From: Bromus sterilis
Lineage: Eukaryota > Streptophyta > Magnoliopsida > Poales > Poaceae
Length of the DNA: 64,000 nucleotides
Assembly (NCBI GenBank): GCA_950022295.1
Contig: OX465595.1
Coordinates: 432,692,270 to 432,756,269 of the forward strand
Direction: 5' to 3'
The notes under the pieces: model-generated
Database searches by the model: none
Told to the model about the DNA's origin: nothing
Seen by the model: only the letters and a program-made list of their open reading frames with translations
Shown here: positions 9,445-21,844 of the stretch, piece after piece
How positions within the stretch are numbered: position 1 is the first letter of the stretch
How the letters are laid out: each line of letters opens with the position of its first letter
Made by a program: the position numbers and the translations under genes

Positions 9445-12400
9445 TGATACATCCCAAACGTATCTATCATTTCTGCTTGCTCCATGCATGATTTGTGTGA
9501 CTTTGCCATGTTTTTGTCGGGACCCGTGGTTTAGCGTATGCAAGACATGCTACAACACAATCATATGGAGAGCCGAGAACTATACCCACTTGTCTAAGAA
9601 GACAAGGCCAAGCACAGAACGTTCTCGGAAAGCATCGAACGTGAGGGGCATCCCATCCAGGCCGGATGATCAATTGAAATGGGTCCTCATCGTCCGCACA
9701 CAAGTCTAAATGATATGGGTGGTGAACTCCCATACTCATAGACAAGTTGCCTCAACCATACTATCGATTGTATTATAACCCTTACATAGACTTACTCCAG
9801 CCGGATCACTTAGTCGGGGTCTAGGGCGGGCTCGATCATACATCAAAGTGTGCACGTGACAGAGTCACGAGCAATCGCATCGCGATGCCCCAAGCTGCTC
9901 ACATCTAAGGGCCACTTGGTGTATAAAAGACCGCCAGCCAGATCACAACTAAGGTCTCGAAAACCCATACTAAGACATGCATGTTATAATCATACACGCA
10001 GCACACATGTCTAGTATGAACAACAGGTATCATTGCAATTCTCTACAAAGTATACAACTTTATTGATAACTCTTACAGAGTGCACAAGGAGATCACGAGA
10101 CCGTGATCCAACATTACAACAAGCATGCGGAAGAAAATTATGTCTGGGTACAGACAAGTTTAACAAATGGCTTAAGAAGCCTTATTTAAACACAAGCCCT
10201 CCACGAGGGAACCAGTCTTCTGACTGGGACTACACTAGCTTGGTCTTCAGTCGTCGAGCTCGAGGAAGAATCCACCTTCGGGGTCAGTGGATTCATCTAA
10301 AACATAGAATAAGCAAACATGAGTACAAAGTCGTACTCAGCGAGACTTACGTAGGAGCTATACTACTCATGCACATGTATCAAGGCAAAGGGAGGTGGGG
10401 TTGATAAGCAGAAGTGCCAGCTTTGACTTAGATAGTCCTGAACTACGAGTACCAGACTTGAGGTAAGAAGCGTACACGAGTCCACTACATGTCTCCAACC
10501 AACTACACCACTATGGTGCCTTCCTCGACTTCCCCACGAGAAAGCACGCCATAGCACTCACGCTTATCTTGGCAAGTTTTATAAGTATCCAGTTCAAGTT
10601 GTCTAATAATCAAGCTAAGCTTTCCAAGCAGTCCCTTAACGCGGACGCGGCTATTCGAATAGTTTTGTTAACCTCATAGCCGATCTAGTCCAAGAAAGCC
10701 GCCTACCTGGGTTGGCTACCACTATTGTGAACCCGGCCGGTTTACCGAAGTGGACCCAGAAGATGTGTGTGTGGTGCATAAGCCGGTCTCGGTTGAGCCG
10801 TTCTCTCACTTAGCAGCCAGGCCACAAACCTACCAAAACTCCGAACTACTGCGACATCTGGAAATCTAAAGGGATGAGTTAGTAGGTTGAGAGGGGTCAG
10901 TGAGCCCAATGTGTGGTTGTACTCTTCATCTTGGATCACCACACAAGAACTCAGACTTAGGGCGGTGTTCAACGAGACAACCCACTGTGTACTCCTACAC
11001 AGCCTCTCATCGTTCGCCTTGTATTAGGGTAGATTCACCAACACATTTCCACCATCATCATCATGATTGCTACCATCCCGACTCACATCACAGTATCAAT
11101 ATTGTATCACTCTAAGCATGCAATAAGCAGTAAAAATTGCAGGTGCCACATGATATCAATCAACTCCTACATTTGCTAGGATTGTGATTTGCTTACTACT
11201 GTGACAAAAGATAGGTCATGCAAAGGAATGGGTTCATCTATGCGGTAGAAACGTAGCATGGTAATCATCCTAAACAATGCATAAGCGAGACTGAGAGGGA
11301 AGTGGGATTTTATCGACATGATCAATGGGGGTTTGCTTGCCTTGCGGACGAGGTTCAGGTTCAGGGTCTTCAACGAAGGGGGCAGCCTCCTGTTCCGGTT
11401 CCACTTCTACTCGACAAACAACAAACAAGGAAGCAATATAAATAAAATGCACAATCACATGGTTGAAGGTTGAAAGTTTATGTATATGCTTCTGATGTGT
11501 GAGGGTTTCCATTTAAATGAAGTGTATTGCAAAGGTTTTGCAAATTCAAACTCCATTTTGAATTTAAAAGGACTGCATATGCTTTGTTACCACTGTTCAC
11601 TCAAGAAAACTTGGTCAAACATGAAAACAGATTGCATATTCAGATTCCTTGAATTTTTCTAATAATTTTACATATATTATATGTTTAATTTGGAGTTAAA
11701 ATGAATTAGTTATGAATTTCCAAAGTTTAATTCATTTTCTGGAATTTCTGTAATATTTTAAATAGAAAAGCTTTTACTGCATCAGCATGACGTCAAGGTG
11801 ACGTGGTGGGGTGCTGACATGTGGGGCCTCACTGTCAGTGGGTTAGTTAACTAACCCGGTTAGTTTAAACTAACCAGGGATTAGTTAGTGGCCTGGGCCC
11901 ACTGGTCCGTGGCCCAGGGTGTGATTAAGCGTGGGGTTAGGGTTAAACATGCCGGCCACGTGGACCTCACCGGCGGCAAGTCGCCGGTGACCATCCAGCA
12001 CGGCGGCGCTCGCACGGGATGGCGTTCCCGTGGTCCAAATGAAGCGCCAAGACAACCAGGAGGAAGCTCTCGTCATCGCGCAACGATGTGGACCAAGAAC
12101 GGGGGCTGGGGGGGGCTCTGTAGGCTCGCCGGCGTCGAGATTTGCGGCGACCGAGCCACGGCTACGAGCTAGAACTTGATGGACGGCACGGCTTGGAGCG
12201 AGTTTAGGCTGGTTCGGAGCAGTGGAGCACCGTGAGTGCAACGGACAAGAAGGCAAGCTCGATTGCTCAACAGGGGGTTGTCACCATGGATCCCGGCGGC
12301 GAGAAGCTCCGGCTTTCATGGAAAAACACGGTATAGGCCAAGAGGGTGGCCATGGACTGGGTGGGGCGAAGCAGGAGCTCACCGCGGATGCAGTGGAAGC

Positions 12401-14754
12401 GGTGGCGTGGTCGGGGAGTCTCTGTGGCCGGAGTAATCGACGACGGCGGCTTGCGGGTCCGGCGAGCTCTCGGTGAAGCGTGCGTCGTCCTCGGGCTTGA
12501 TTAGGACGCCAACTTCTCCAGATCGGGGTAAACGACGATGGCGTGCATGATGGACATGATCTCTTCGCCTATCTCCGGCGTTGGTTGCGAGTTCTTGCGT
12601 CGAAGAACGGCGGATGTTCTCGGAGGATTTGGGAGAAACACACAGAGAGCTCGAGAGAGTGCGGCGAGAGGGGGAGAGTGACGAGGACGTCCAGGGGCTT
12701 CTCCTGGACACGCGCTTGACGCCGGGGAAGCAGGCAGGTCGTCGGGGTGGCGTCGGTGGCCACGACATGGCCGCCACCGAGGTGCTTGCCGACGTCCTGG
12801 AAGACGACAAGAGCCTGGCGGAATTGAGCTGCGGTATAGGTAAGTTGGGCCTGGGGCCCAACGTGAGTGGGCCTCTTTTCTCTATTATATTTTCTGTCTG
12901 TTTAATCTTTCCTTTCTTTAATTTCTTTTCTGTATTTGTTTTGTCTTAGCTAAATTAAATAGCTAGACATTTTATAAAATGTTGAAACTTTTTATATGGC
13001 TTCACAATATAATAGGCTAGCCACTTGTAAAGTTTGAACATTTTTAAAATTCAACTTATTTGAACTTTAATTCAAATAGGGGTTTAAATTTAAATCCATG
13101 CTCCTGTTTGAATATTTGAAAAATCCATGAGCATGGGGTTGGTCCCACATCACTTGATATGTGATCAGACTCATTTATGAGACTTTTCAAAAATGCAAAA
13201 GGAAATTTTGGAGCAACTTTTATTCTGGCCATTTGAATTAAATTTATCTGGGGGGTGTTCCTTCTCCCAATTGAGTTTGAATTTGAATTCCATTTGATTT
13301 TCTTTTATGAATGCAAGGTGACCTTGATCCTAGCACATTACCTAACAGAGGGTTCTGACAGTTTTGCTTGAACTTTCATACACTTTTCATCATATTTGGA
13401 CTAACCTATTAACTCAGTGCACCCAGTTGCCAGTTCCTGTTTTCTGCTGTTTTTGTATTTCAGGTGTTTCCAATAATTAAAGTGCCCAATAAATCCCGGA
13501 AAAATTATATAAAAAATCAGCGTCCCGGAAGCTTCCGGAATAACCAAGACATGGCAGGAGGGCCACCACCAGGGGCCCAAGAGGGTGCCCGGCGCGGGTC
13601 CACCCTAGGCCGCGGCACCTGCCCTCCTGGCTGCCCTGTGGCCCTTCTCGGTGCCCCCTTTGGCCTATATTTACCCCCCGTGACGGAAAACCCTAATATC
13701 GAAGTACTTTTTCCAGAAGCGACTCCGATCTCCGCCGCCATCGCCAACAAGCTTCAGGGGACCAGAATTCCTGTGTCGGCACCCTGCCGGGACGGGGAAG
13801 TGCCCCCGGATTCATCTCCATCGACGTTGCTTCCTCCCTCCATGAAGCGGGAGTAGTTCTCCCTCGGGGCTGAGGTTTCTACCAGTAGCTATGTGTTCTT
13901 CTCTCTCTCCCATGATGTGATCTTCGTTGTGATCATAGGCTATGTTAATCTAGGGTGATCCAATGATATTTCCCCTTCTTCTATGTATTGGATTCATGTA
14001 CTCAATTGATCTTATCTAGTATAATCCCCGAGACCATGGTGATAGCTGGTCTATTGCACATGGATTAGAAGAATATTTTCATGAGTGATTTCCTCTTTTG
14101 TGTGTGGATTGAAGATTGAGAGTCTTTTGGTTCTTGTCTTTGACTATCCTTTAGATATGTTGTGGTGATTGTGGTACTCTCTTTGGATGGCCGCGGTGAC
14201 ATTGGGAAATCCATAGATTGAGAACTACGAACTCTGAGGTGTGCTTTTGTAGCCCTACACAATTCTCGTCCTCTCTTGACCACAAAGGAATGACCTCCGA
14301 GTACGTCTCCATTGCATGTATTCTGGGAAATATCATGTGATTAGACTATGTTAATGTTGTTGAGAGTTTCCACTAGTGAAAGTATGAAGGCTAGGCCTTC
14401 TTTCCACCATTGTTACACCGTTTGTGCTCACTTTTTTCACATGTTTGCTTTCTACACTTTTTATTACAGATTTATATTACCTTGCTTTGCCACACCTATC
14501 ACTCGTATTTTACCATCTCTTCGCGGAACTAGTGCACCTATACAACTCCTAGTTGTATTAGGTGTGTTGGGGACACAAGAGACTTCTTGTATCTTAATAG
14601 CAGGGTTGGTGGAGAGAGACCATCTTCAACCTCTACTTCCCTGAGTTCGATAAACCTTAGGTCATCCACTTGAGGGAAATTGCTGCTGTCCTACAAACCT
14701 CTGCGCTTGGAGGCCCAACGTAGTCTACAAGAATAGAAGCGTGCGTAGACATCA
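9445..14754 (+). repeat. 5' LTR of B, interrupted by solo LTR S2
   Basis: LTR sequence 9445-9514 continues at 13366 after S2 and its duplicated GTTTT. It contains a TATA-like TATATTTA at 13666-13673 and ends with ACATCA at 14754. It matches the 3' LTR (21845-23304) closely along its length. The protein-like frames at 13464-13856 and 14348-14644 are LTR sequence, since they recur in the other LTR. Confidence 0.9.
9515..13360. mobile_element. Solo LTR S2 (3.8 kb) inside the 5' LTR of B
   Basis: Begins TGTCGGGACCCG and ends GGTTCTGACA, with perfect TSDs GTTTT (9510-9514 and 13361-13365). It is collinear with S1 (2781-6693) over most of its length but diverged and with indels, for example near 10680. 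No internal retroviral genes. The GC-rich core about 11880-12860 produces several spurious open frames on both strands. Confidence 0.88.
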
Positions 14755-14763
14755 AGCTATTTC

Positions 14764-14781
14764 TGGCGCCGTTGCCGGGGA
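14764..14781 (+). other. Primer-binding site of B, complementary to tRNA-Asp
   Basis: TGGCGCCGTTGCCGGGGA begins 9 bases after the end of the 5' LTR. It is the reverse complement of the 3' end of plant tRNA-Asp (GTC) including CCA, a primer used by Athila-type gypsy elements. Confidence 0.85.
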
Positions 14782-14861
14782 GGTAAGCGTTAAAGGTATA
14801 TCTTTAGATCTTGCAATTAAATCTTTTTGTTTCTTGTTTTTATTTTCACTAGTTAGGCTTT

Positions 14862-15650
14862 ATGGAAAACAACAACAAAATTATGAGAGAGCTTTATGAG
14901 CTCTATCTTGAGTTAGGACATGAAGTGTTTGAGGAGGAGATCAAAAAGCCTATGGTGCTTTATTATTTGAACAACACTCATGATAGTAGTAATGTTATTA
15001 GCATGTCTTCTTTGAATACTTTTGATACTAATGATATGCAAAACCATAAGCTTGGGGATGCTACGTTTTATGAAGAGGATCTTTTTAGCTCCCCAAGTTT
15101 TGATGAGGAAATTTATTTTGATGATACTTTGCCTCCTATCTATGATGATTATTGTGATGACACTTATGTTATGAAGAATAAATTTTTACAAGTGCACCAT
15201 GATAAGAATGATTCATGTGATAGGTATTTTGTTGAGTTTTCTCCCACTATTACTAATGAGAAGGATTTTTCTTATGTGGAGAGTAAAAAAATTTCTATGT
15301 TTATAGATCATGATAAGAATTTTTTATGTGATACTTATATTGTTGAGTTTATTCATGATCCCACTGAAAATTATTATGAGAGGGGAACATATGCTTATAG
15401 ATATTTCAATAATATCAAGTTCCCTCTCTTTATGTTGAAGGTTTTGAAGTTGCACTTATTTTGGCTTCCTATGCTAATATCTTTATGCTTCCATGAGTTA
15501 TTTCTCTACAAGATCCGTTTGCATAGGAAGCATGTTAGACTTAAATGTGTTTGTTATTTGCTTCTTGATGCTCTCTTTTGTTCTTCAACTCTTATTCCTT
15601 ATTCCTATGAGAGCATCATTAAAATCTTAAGCCTATCTTTATGGCTATAA
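14862..15650 (+). CDS. Orphan ORF of element B, unknown acidic protein
   Basis: 262 codons from an ATG 81 bases after the primer site, where gag would normally lie. I do not recognise a known domain. Visible features are an N-terminal amphipathic stretch (MRELYELYLELGHEVFEEE), an Asp/Glu-rich middle with FDEEIYFDDTLPPIYDDY, and two copies of a motif of the type HDKN-x3-CD-x-Y-x-VEF-x-PT (about residues 107-132 and 150-175). The C-terminal third is hydrophobic and basic (LPMLISLCFHELF), possibly membrane-associated. A truncated homologue stands at 60578-60943 in the same place of a second B-family copy, so the ORF is a family feature. Related sequences are, from memory, common in Triticeae repeats, with no known function. 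Confidence 0.55.
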   Translation: MENNNKIMRELYELYLELGHEVFEEEIKKPMVLYYLNNTHDSSNVISMSSLNTFDTNDMQNHKLGDATFYEEDLFSSPSFDEEIYFDDTLPPIYDDYCDDTYVMKNKFLQVHHDKNDSCDRYFVEFSPTITNEKDFSYVESKKISMFIDHDKNFLCDTYIVEFIHDPTENYYERGTYAYRYFNNIKFPLFMLKVLKLHLFWLPMLISLCFHELFLYKIRLHRKHVRLKCVCYLLLDALFCSSTLIPYSYESIIKILSLSLWL

Positions 15651-17688
15651 AGAAAGAGCTCTAGGGAGGCAACCCTTGTTATCTTTAGTTTGAGTTTTTT
15701 ACTTTCAGTTTTAGTGGTCTAAATGATTGTTACTACTGTAGCAACATCATTGTATCTTTATTTTCAAGCTTTGTGCCAAGTATAGCCTCATACGACAAGG
15801 GAAGTGAAAGTTGTGACATGCTGTCCAGAAAACAGATTCTGTCCTCGTGACTAGAAAAATCATGGAAAAATCCCAGTTCATCTTTTTGAGCTGAATTTTT
15901 AACAAAGCGTGCTCTATACAATTACGAAACTTTCGTATGTTCTGAGTTTTTTTATTTGAGTTGTAGAAGTACCCCTAAAAAAATCCGTTTCTACCTGCTG
16001 GTCTGTTTTTCACAGATTCTGTCCTGTTTTTCCGTTTCTTCACTTTGCAAACCTTAAGCTTGCTTTTTCTTGGCAAAAACTTTTTGGAAATCTTGAGAAA
16101 CAATATATCTTCAAGAATATCTTTATATCCAGTGGGAAAAATTATTTATTAAGGGTACTAACTTCTCTAATCAGCTTATGATGAGTTATGTATGAAGGGA
16201 GTTTTCAAGTGTGCGAGGGAAGATGATGAAAGAAGATTCGGGAGTGTCAAGCGCTCAAGCTTGGGGATGCCCCCATGCATCCCCAAAAAATATTCAAGGA
16301 GACTCAAGCATCTAAGCTTGGGGATGCCCCCGTGCATCCCCTTCTTCATCAACAATTATCAGTTCGTCCTTCGTCTCACTATATTTTTATCACTTCATGC
16401 GTTATGTGCTATGCTTGGAGCGTCTCGCTCTTAGGTTTTATTTTTAGTTTTCTTTAGCTTTGCTTGTTGTTCATAAAAAGTTAGATCCCGTCTTACTTTG
16501 TGTGGGAGAGATACACGCTCCTCTTGAACTAGAACTCCTCATAGGATTTGCATGCTTATTCTTTTAGCTGTGAGTTGTTCTTTTTCTTTTCTTAGCTGCT
16601 GCTCAGTTTAGTTGTAGTGCTTTAGTCTTTCTAGGGATTTTCTTTTGTTTTAGGTTGAACTTTCTATAGGTTTCATGTTTTATCTTGTTAGAGAGTTTTC
16701 CTGTTGCACTGAGTTTTGTGTCTTGACTAGAAGTAGGTAGTTGATGTTGCTATTCTCTTTGTAGTAGTAACTTGAAATAGTTTTGAGGTATTGACTAGAG
16801 TAATGTTTGAACTTTTGGTGTCAAGAGCTCGAGCCTATTAGTGATAGATGTCGTATTTTGGGAAATCCGTGTGTTTTTCGAAAACCAAAAACCCCTGTTG
16901 AGAACTCTAGCTACTAGATGGATCACTAACCTCTGGAGGGTTCGAATATTAGAGTACACTCACGTACCATGAGTCGAGGATGCGCAAGGATAACCAAACC
17001 CCCATACACTCCTCCTCGGGGTACTTGTCTCTTTGTGAACCTCCTGATTAGATTGAGAGTTACCGATAATAAGTGCATGACTTCTTCGGATTAATGTGAG
17101 TATTCGAAAGTTGACACTTCCACCCACCTATACTTTTTCTAGCCTCTTCGGTATCGTGCATTGCCCTTTCTCACCTTGAGAGATGGCGCATACTTCTAAG
17201 TGCATCCAAACCCTTGGCACGATACGCTCTGTCATCATAAGCCTCCTTATATCTTTCCTCAAAACAACCACCATACCTACCTAGATGGCATTTCCATAGC
17301 CTTTCCGAGATACATTGCCATGCAACATCCACCTTCTCATGACTTGATCTTCATGCCATACATGCTATTTGCTTGATCGATGAACCGCATGCTAGTTGGG
17401 CCTTGCCCTAATCATTGCTACATGACGCTCTAGTATCATTGCATATCCTGCTATCCTGGCAGAGGCATACATTTGCATCATGATAGTTATATCTTCTTTA
17501 TGTGAGTACCTTTGTAAAGTGTGAAAGATCTCCTATATTCTTGTAAAATATAGAGTGTTGCCCCTAAAGTGAGGAAAAGATCCCAAAAAGGACAAAATCA
17601 AAAGATCCCAAAGAGGACAAATGAGAGTTAAATAGAAAGAGCCATTGAGGCCACCAAAAAAATAAAAAAATAGAAAAAAGAGAAAAAT
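15651..17688 (+). other. 3' non-coding region of B up to solo LTR T
   Basis: It opens with the motif GGCT-TAAAGAA-GAGCT-GGGAGGCAACCC straight after the ORF (15643-15675), also present after the last ORF in C, D and G. It then carries T-rich sequence, the duplicated hairpin module at 16257-16341, and a segment (about 16850-17690) collinear with the 3' regions of C (27560-28110) and D (33340-34170). No credible ORF. Confidence 0.7.
16257..16341 (+). repeat. Duplicated polypurine-tract-like hairpin module
   Basis: Two 28-base copies (16257-16284 and 16314-16341) begin AAGCTTGGGGATGCCCCC and end TGCATCCCC, differing at one base. The first 13 bases are identical to the polypurine tract just before the 3' LTR (21831-21844), and GGGGATGCCCC can fold on itself. 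Equivalent pairs lie at about 32747-32831 in D and 61967-62051 in the copy near the right end. Confidence 0.8.
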
Positions 17689-20600
17689 TGTAACGACCCA
17701 ATTCACACCGAATTGAAGTCTCTGTGCTCAAGTGCCAGTCCCTGGATCGAACTCGCTGGCACACACAGTATAATAGATGTATATCAAAGTACAAGTGCAT
17801 CATTATTACAACGTATGATCCAGAGTAAATAAATAACAAGTTGCATAGCTCAAGGCTAGCTTATCCAATATAAATATAGCGGAAGCAAAAGCAAATAACG
17901 TGGAGTCCCATCAACAGCCACATGCGAACATGCTGAGTGTAGACTCGCAACCCCTAAACGCACCTTACTGATCGTCTGAAAAACCTGCAACACCGAAGGT
18001 TACAGCCCGACAACGGGTCAGTACATCTGATTTGTATGGCAAGTGACACGAAAAAGGTTATATAAAGGACCTACATCTACATGCAAGGTAAGTCAAAGAA
18101 AAGGCTTATGGTTTAGTTTTGCAGAAAGCCAATTTTCTCCTGAACTAAACTAGTCAAAATTTTAAGTTGAGTTCTACCTGAAACACACAGCAACCCATGC
18201 TACTCTTGTCCCAACCAATTATTATTAAGTGTTCATCTGTCAAGATTATTCATCAACAGTACTGACTAGTTGCTCAAAGTTCGTCCGTAACCGTGGACAC
18301 GGCTAATCATGATCAGTTTATACGCTCTGCAGAGGTTTGTACACGTTCCCCACTGGACTCAACCCGAAGATTGAGACAAAAACTTTCTGAAGAGGTTGCC
18401 TCCACCCTTGGTAGCCGGTACACCTAACACAATTCTACATCAGCTAGCTACCAGGGCCAGGTTCCCCACAACGTACTCGTCTAAGCCAGAGCCCATATAG
18501 CCAGTGGTTGTACACGGAAGCTACTAGTAATATTGCATGTCTGATCTTTTTGAGCCTGGACGGCGCCCACTGCGTGAGAGGGTAGACACCATGACGCACC
18601 CGGTTCACCACCAAAACAACCATTGGGTGCATTTAACCCCGGCACTGTCCTCAACCGAGCCACAACTACCGGGATGCAACCCGCCCGTCCAGAAGTGATT
18701 TCTATTTATTATAAAGTTGCTACACAGTTTATTAAATAGCTCACATGCACTCCATGAATTCTCATAGCCCAACCTCGTCTACAAAGCATAGCAATAAAGT
18801 AACAACACGGCTAGGTTGATCTACAGTAGACAAGTCAAGACATATGGCTATCCTAACTGGTTTTGCAGAAATAGTAAAGTAAACTACCTATCATGCAATA
18901 GAGTGATATTTCCTAACATAATGCATATAAAAAAATATAGGTATGAGTATGGTCAAAGCATCACTTGCCTTATACAATCGATGAAGATCTTCGCTCTCAC
19001 GTTCCAGTCAACTCTACTCGTCACACTCCGAGCAATCTATCGTCAATGAAAGAACTCAATAAGCAATCACACTACAAGGACAAAACATAAGATCAACCAA
19101 ACAATCACTAAAGTTTAGCAGCAAAACAAAAGGTTTGAAGTGCAAAGGTGTGGATGTGCCCGAAAGTGATCGGTGGAACGTGAACTCGAGAGAGTCAACG
19201 GATAAAGAATTGTTGATACATGAACATGATCAAGGCATCATGAAATCAAGGTAAAGATCATAGCAATATGAATGGTATGTGGATATTGCCGATAAGATGT
19301 CTCATATGATCCAATATGCAAAAAGAATCACGTGAAACGGAATTCTACAACGCAGGTCATAGCAATTGAAATATAGAATTGAATTTGAATTAAAACAGAT
19401 CAATAAACTTGTGAATTTTTTTGCACACATGATACAAACAGAAGGTACATGACACGAGTGATCTAACGCAAAAAGAAACGGCGCAACGGGTGCACCGGTA
19501 AAAAGTTACGGCTGCCGGAAGTCCAAATTTGGATCAGCTTGGGATCCAAATTTAAATACTTCAAACTTCTGTAACACTAGGTCTACTGGCTAGAGAATTT
19601 CTACACGGTCGCAACGCAACTGGAATCGCCCAATTCCGAGTTACGGTTAAAAACTACTCGCGAAAACGGTTTCGGGTGAAAAACGGGGTACCGGGGGGTC
19701 TACTGTAAAAAGGACCGAAACGTTTTCTCTTTTTTTTTCACCGTCTTCTCCACGGGCGCACGCACGGCACGGGCCAGGAGCCAGCCATGGCCATGGCTGG
19801 GAGCTCAGGGGGCTCGCCTTGGCCGGCTCGGCTGCTCCGGCCGGTTCACCGGCGAGCGGCCGGCGGCGGGGCTGGGCGCGGGGCGCGGCAGAGGGCGGCG
19901 GGGCAGAGGCGCAGGCGCGCGGCAGGGGCGCCGGGACGCGCGCGCGCAGGGCGCGGCTCGGCCACGGGCGCGTGAGGGGCGGCGGCCGGCCGTGGCGGCG
20001 GCAGCTCGCCGGCGGCCCGTGGCGGCGTGATGGCGGGGCGGCGCGGCGGTTCTAGGGCGGCGGCGCGACTCCGGTGAGGTGGGGACGGCGGCACACGGCG
20101 GCATGCGCAGAAATTACCTCAAAAAAAACGCGAAAATTGCAACTCCGGCGATGCTCCGGCGAAAAATCCGGCGAACTCCGGCGAAATTCCGCGGTGGTCC
20201 GACGAGATTCCGGCGATAACGTCGACGGCGGCGGGTCCCGCGGATTAGATTAGCTAACCCTAATAAACGCTGGCGAAAATAAACTTAGCCCTAATCCCTT
20301 TTTTTTTTGTAAATCCGAAATAAAAACAAATTCGGTCTGCTGGAAAAAAAAACAGACCAGGCCCACTAGGCCCAAAACAATATTAGAAAAATCACGGAAA
20401 ATTATTTTAAAATTCCGTCTTCGCCAATATTTTTAAAATAATAAAATTGAATTTTTGGCTTGACCAAAACAATAAAATAAAATAAAACTTTTCAACTTAT
20501 TTTTAAATATTTTTAAATACTTTTCTGGCATTTTAAAAATACCGAAAACTGCGAAAATTGATTTAAAAACTTTTCCAGAGCATAAATAAATTCCAAAAAT

Positions 20601-21036
20601 AATTTTATAAAATATTTATAACTCCAAAGTAAAATTAAAAAGTCTCCCATAAATCTTTTAAACTATTTTCCAACAAATTAAAAATGGGGATAAGTCCTTT
20701 TATATCCTCTCCAGCGAACTGCCATGTGTTGAAAAATGTTAAAAAATATTTTAGAAGAATTCCAAATAAGATTTAAAACATTTTCCAAACTTTTAAAAAG
20801 TTGAAGGAGTCATGTTACCTTCTCTCATTTTATGTTGTTGGTTTTGTTTTTAAATAATAAATTCCAAAACACCAACGGTGAATATTAGGGAAAGTCATTT
20901 TATTCCCTCTCATTTTAATATTCAATAAACCCCAAAAGTTTTAAATCCCAGAGAAAAATCAAACACATCAATCAAACAATCATTATCTATTTAATTTATT
21001 AACATTCCAAAATTCGGAGAATTTTGGGATGTTACA
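17689..21036. mobile_element. Solo LTR T (3.3 kb) inside B
   Basis: Begins TGTAACGACCCAATTC and ends TTTTGGGATGTTACA, flanked by perfect TSDs AAAAT (17684-17688 and 21037-21041). No gag or pol similarity. A very GC-rich core (about 19740-20260) gives long but meaningless frames. The ends and most of the sequence differ from S1 and S2, but a block near 18285-18350 (CGTAACCGTGGACACGGCTA, then CTGCAGAGG) corresponds to the block near 3910-3970 in S1. Confidence 0.85.
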
Positions 21037-21041
21037 AAAAT

Positions 21042-21844
21042 CAAAATAAAAAGAGAGAAGGGGGCACACTACTATTCCTTTTGAGAGATCCACACTAGTA
21101 CTTCATCCTTTATCACTTGTACTTCATAGAGATCATCACCAGGCATAGAATTTGGCTTGTATATTCTGATGATGAGCCTCCTCAAAAGAGCTCTAGGTCT
21201 TCATGAGCAAACAAGTTAGATGCACCCCCAATATTTCCCTTGGAGAGATTTTAGCTCACATGTGCATCCGTTGCATGGCAATCCCTACTCCTCACATCAT
21301 ATCTATCATATGGCCTTCTCTCGCCTATGATTGTCCTCATTGATGTGAGTCGTTCACACCTTTTTGTCTTCCTCCTCCACCTTCTTTCTGTTTCGCCTTT
21401 TAGGTGTCAACTTTCTTGATCACGCTCATCCATTGCATGAGTGCTCAAAATATCAAAAGGGAGTGGATCAGTTTGACTTGTACCAGACTAGTGGTCTGGG
21501 GATGAGTCCAGATAAGAATCCAAAGTCGACTAAGTGTGAAACTTTAGTAGATAGTAGTTCTCAACAACCTTTTTTTCTCTCTTTTTCCCAGTCCCCTACT
21601 TGCACGCAAACACCATCTGGAGACATTTGAGTCACGGACAGTGAGAGCTCTTGCACCTTTTGTTTTTTTGTTGCTTGTGTCAATGCTAATATAGACTCTT
21701 GCTTGTTAAGACTTGAATTGAATTGCGTGCTTTGATTGCTTTACTTTTCAAAGTCCTTATATGGTTGCTAGCATGTCACTACAGAAATTATGCTTGTTAT
21801 CATTTACCTACTCGAGGACGAGCAGGAATTAAGCTTGGGGATGT
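21042..21844 (+). other. 3' non-coding end of B with polypurine tract
   Basis: Continuation of the region left of T, collinear with the 3' ends of C (36637-37345) and D (34150-34992). It ends with the conserved CTCGAGGACGAGCAGGAATT and the tract AAGCTTGGGGATGT (21831-21844) directly before the 3' LTR. Confidence 0.8.

Noticed and set aside
11885..12949. Open frames up to 160 codons in S2
   Set aside because: Same GC-rich LTR core; composition-driven, no recognisable protein and not conserved with S1.
19787..20104. Ala/Arg-rich frames in T
   Set aside because: Extreme GC content gives open frames in several phases at once; no domain.
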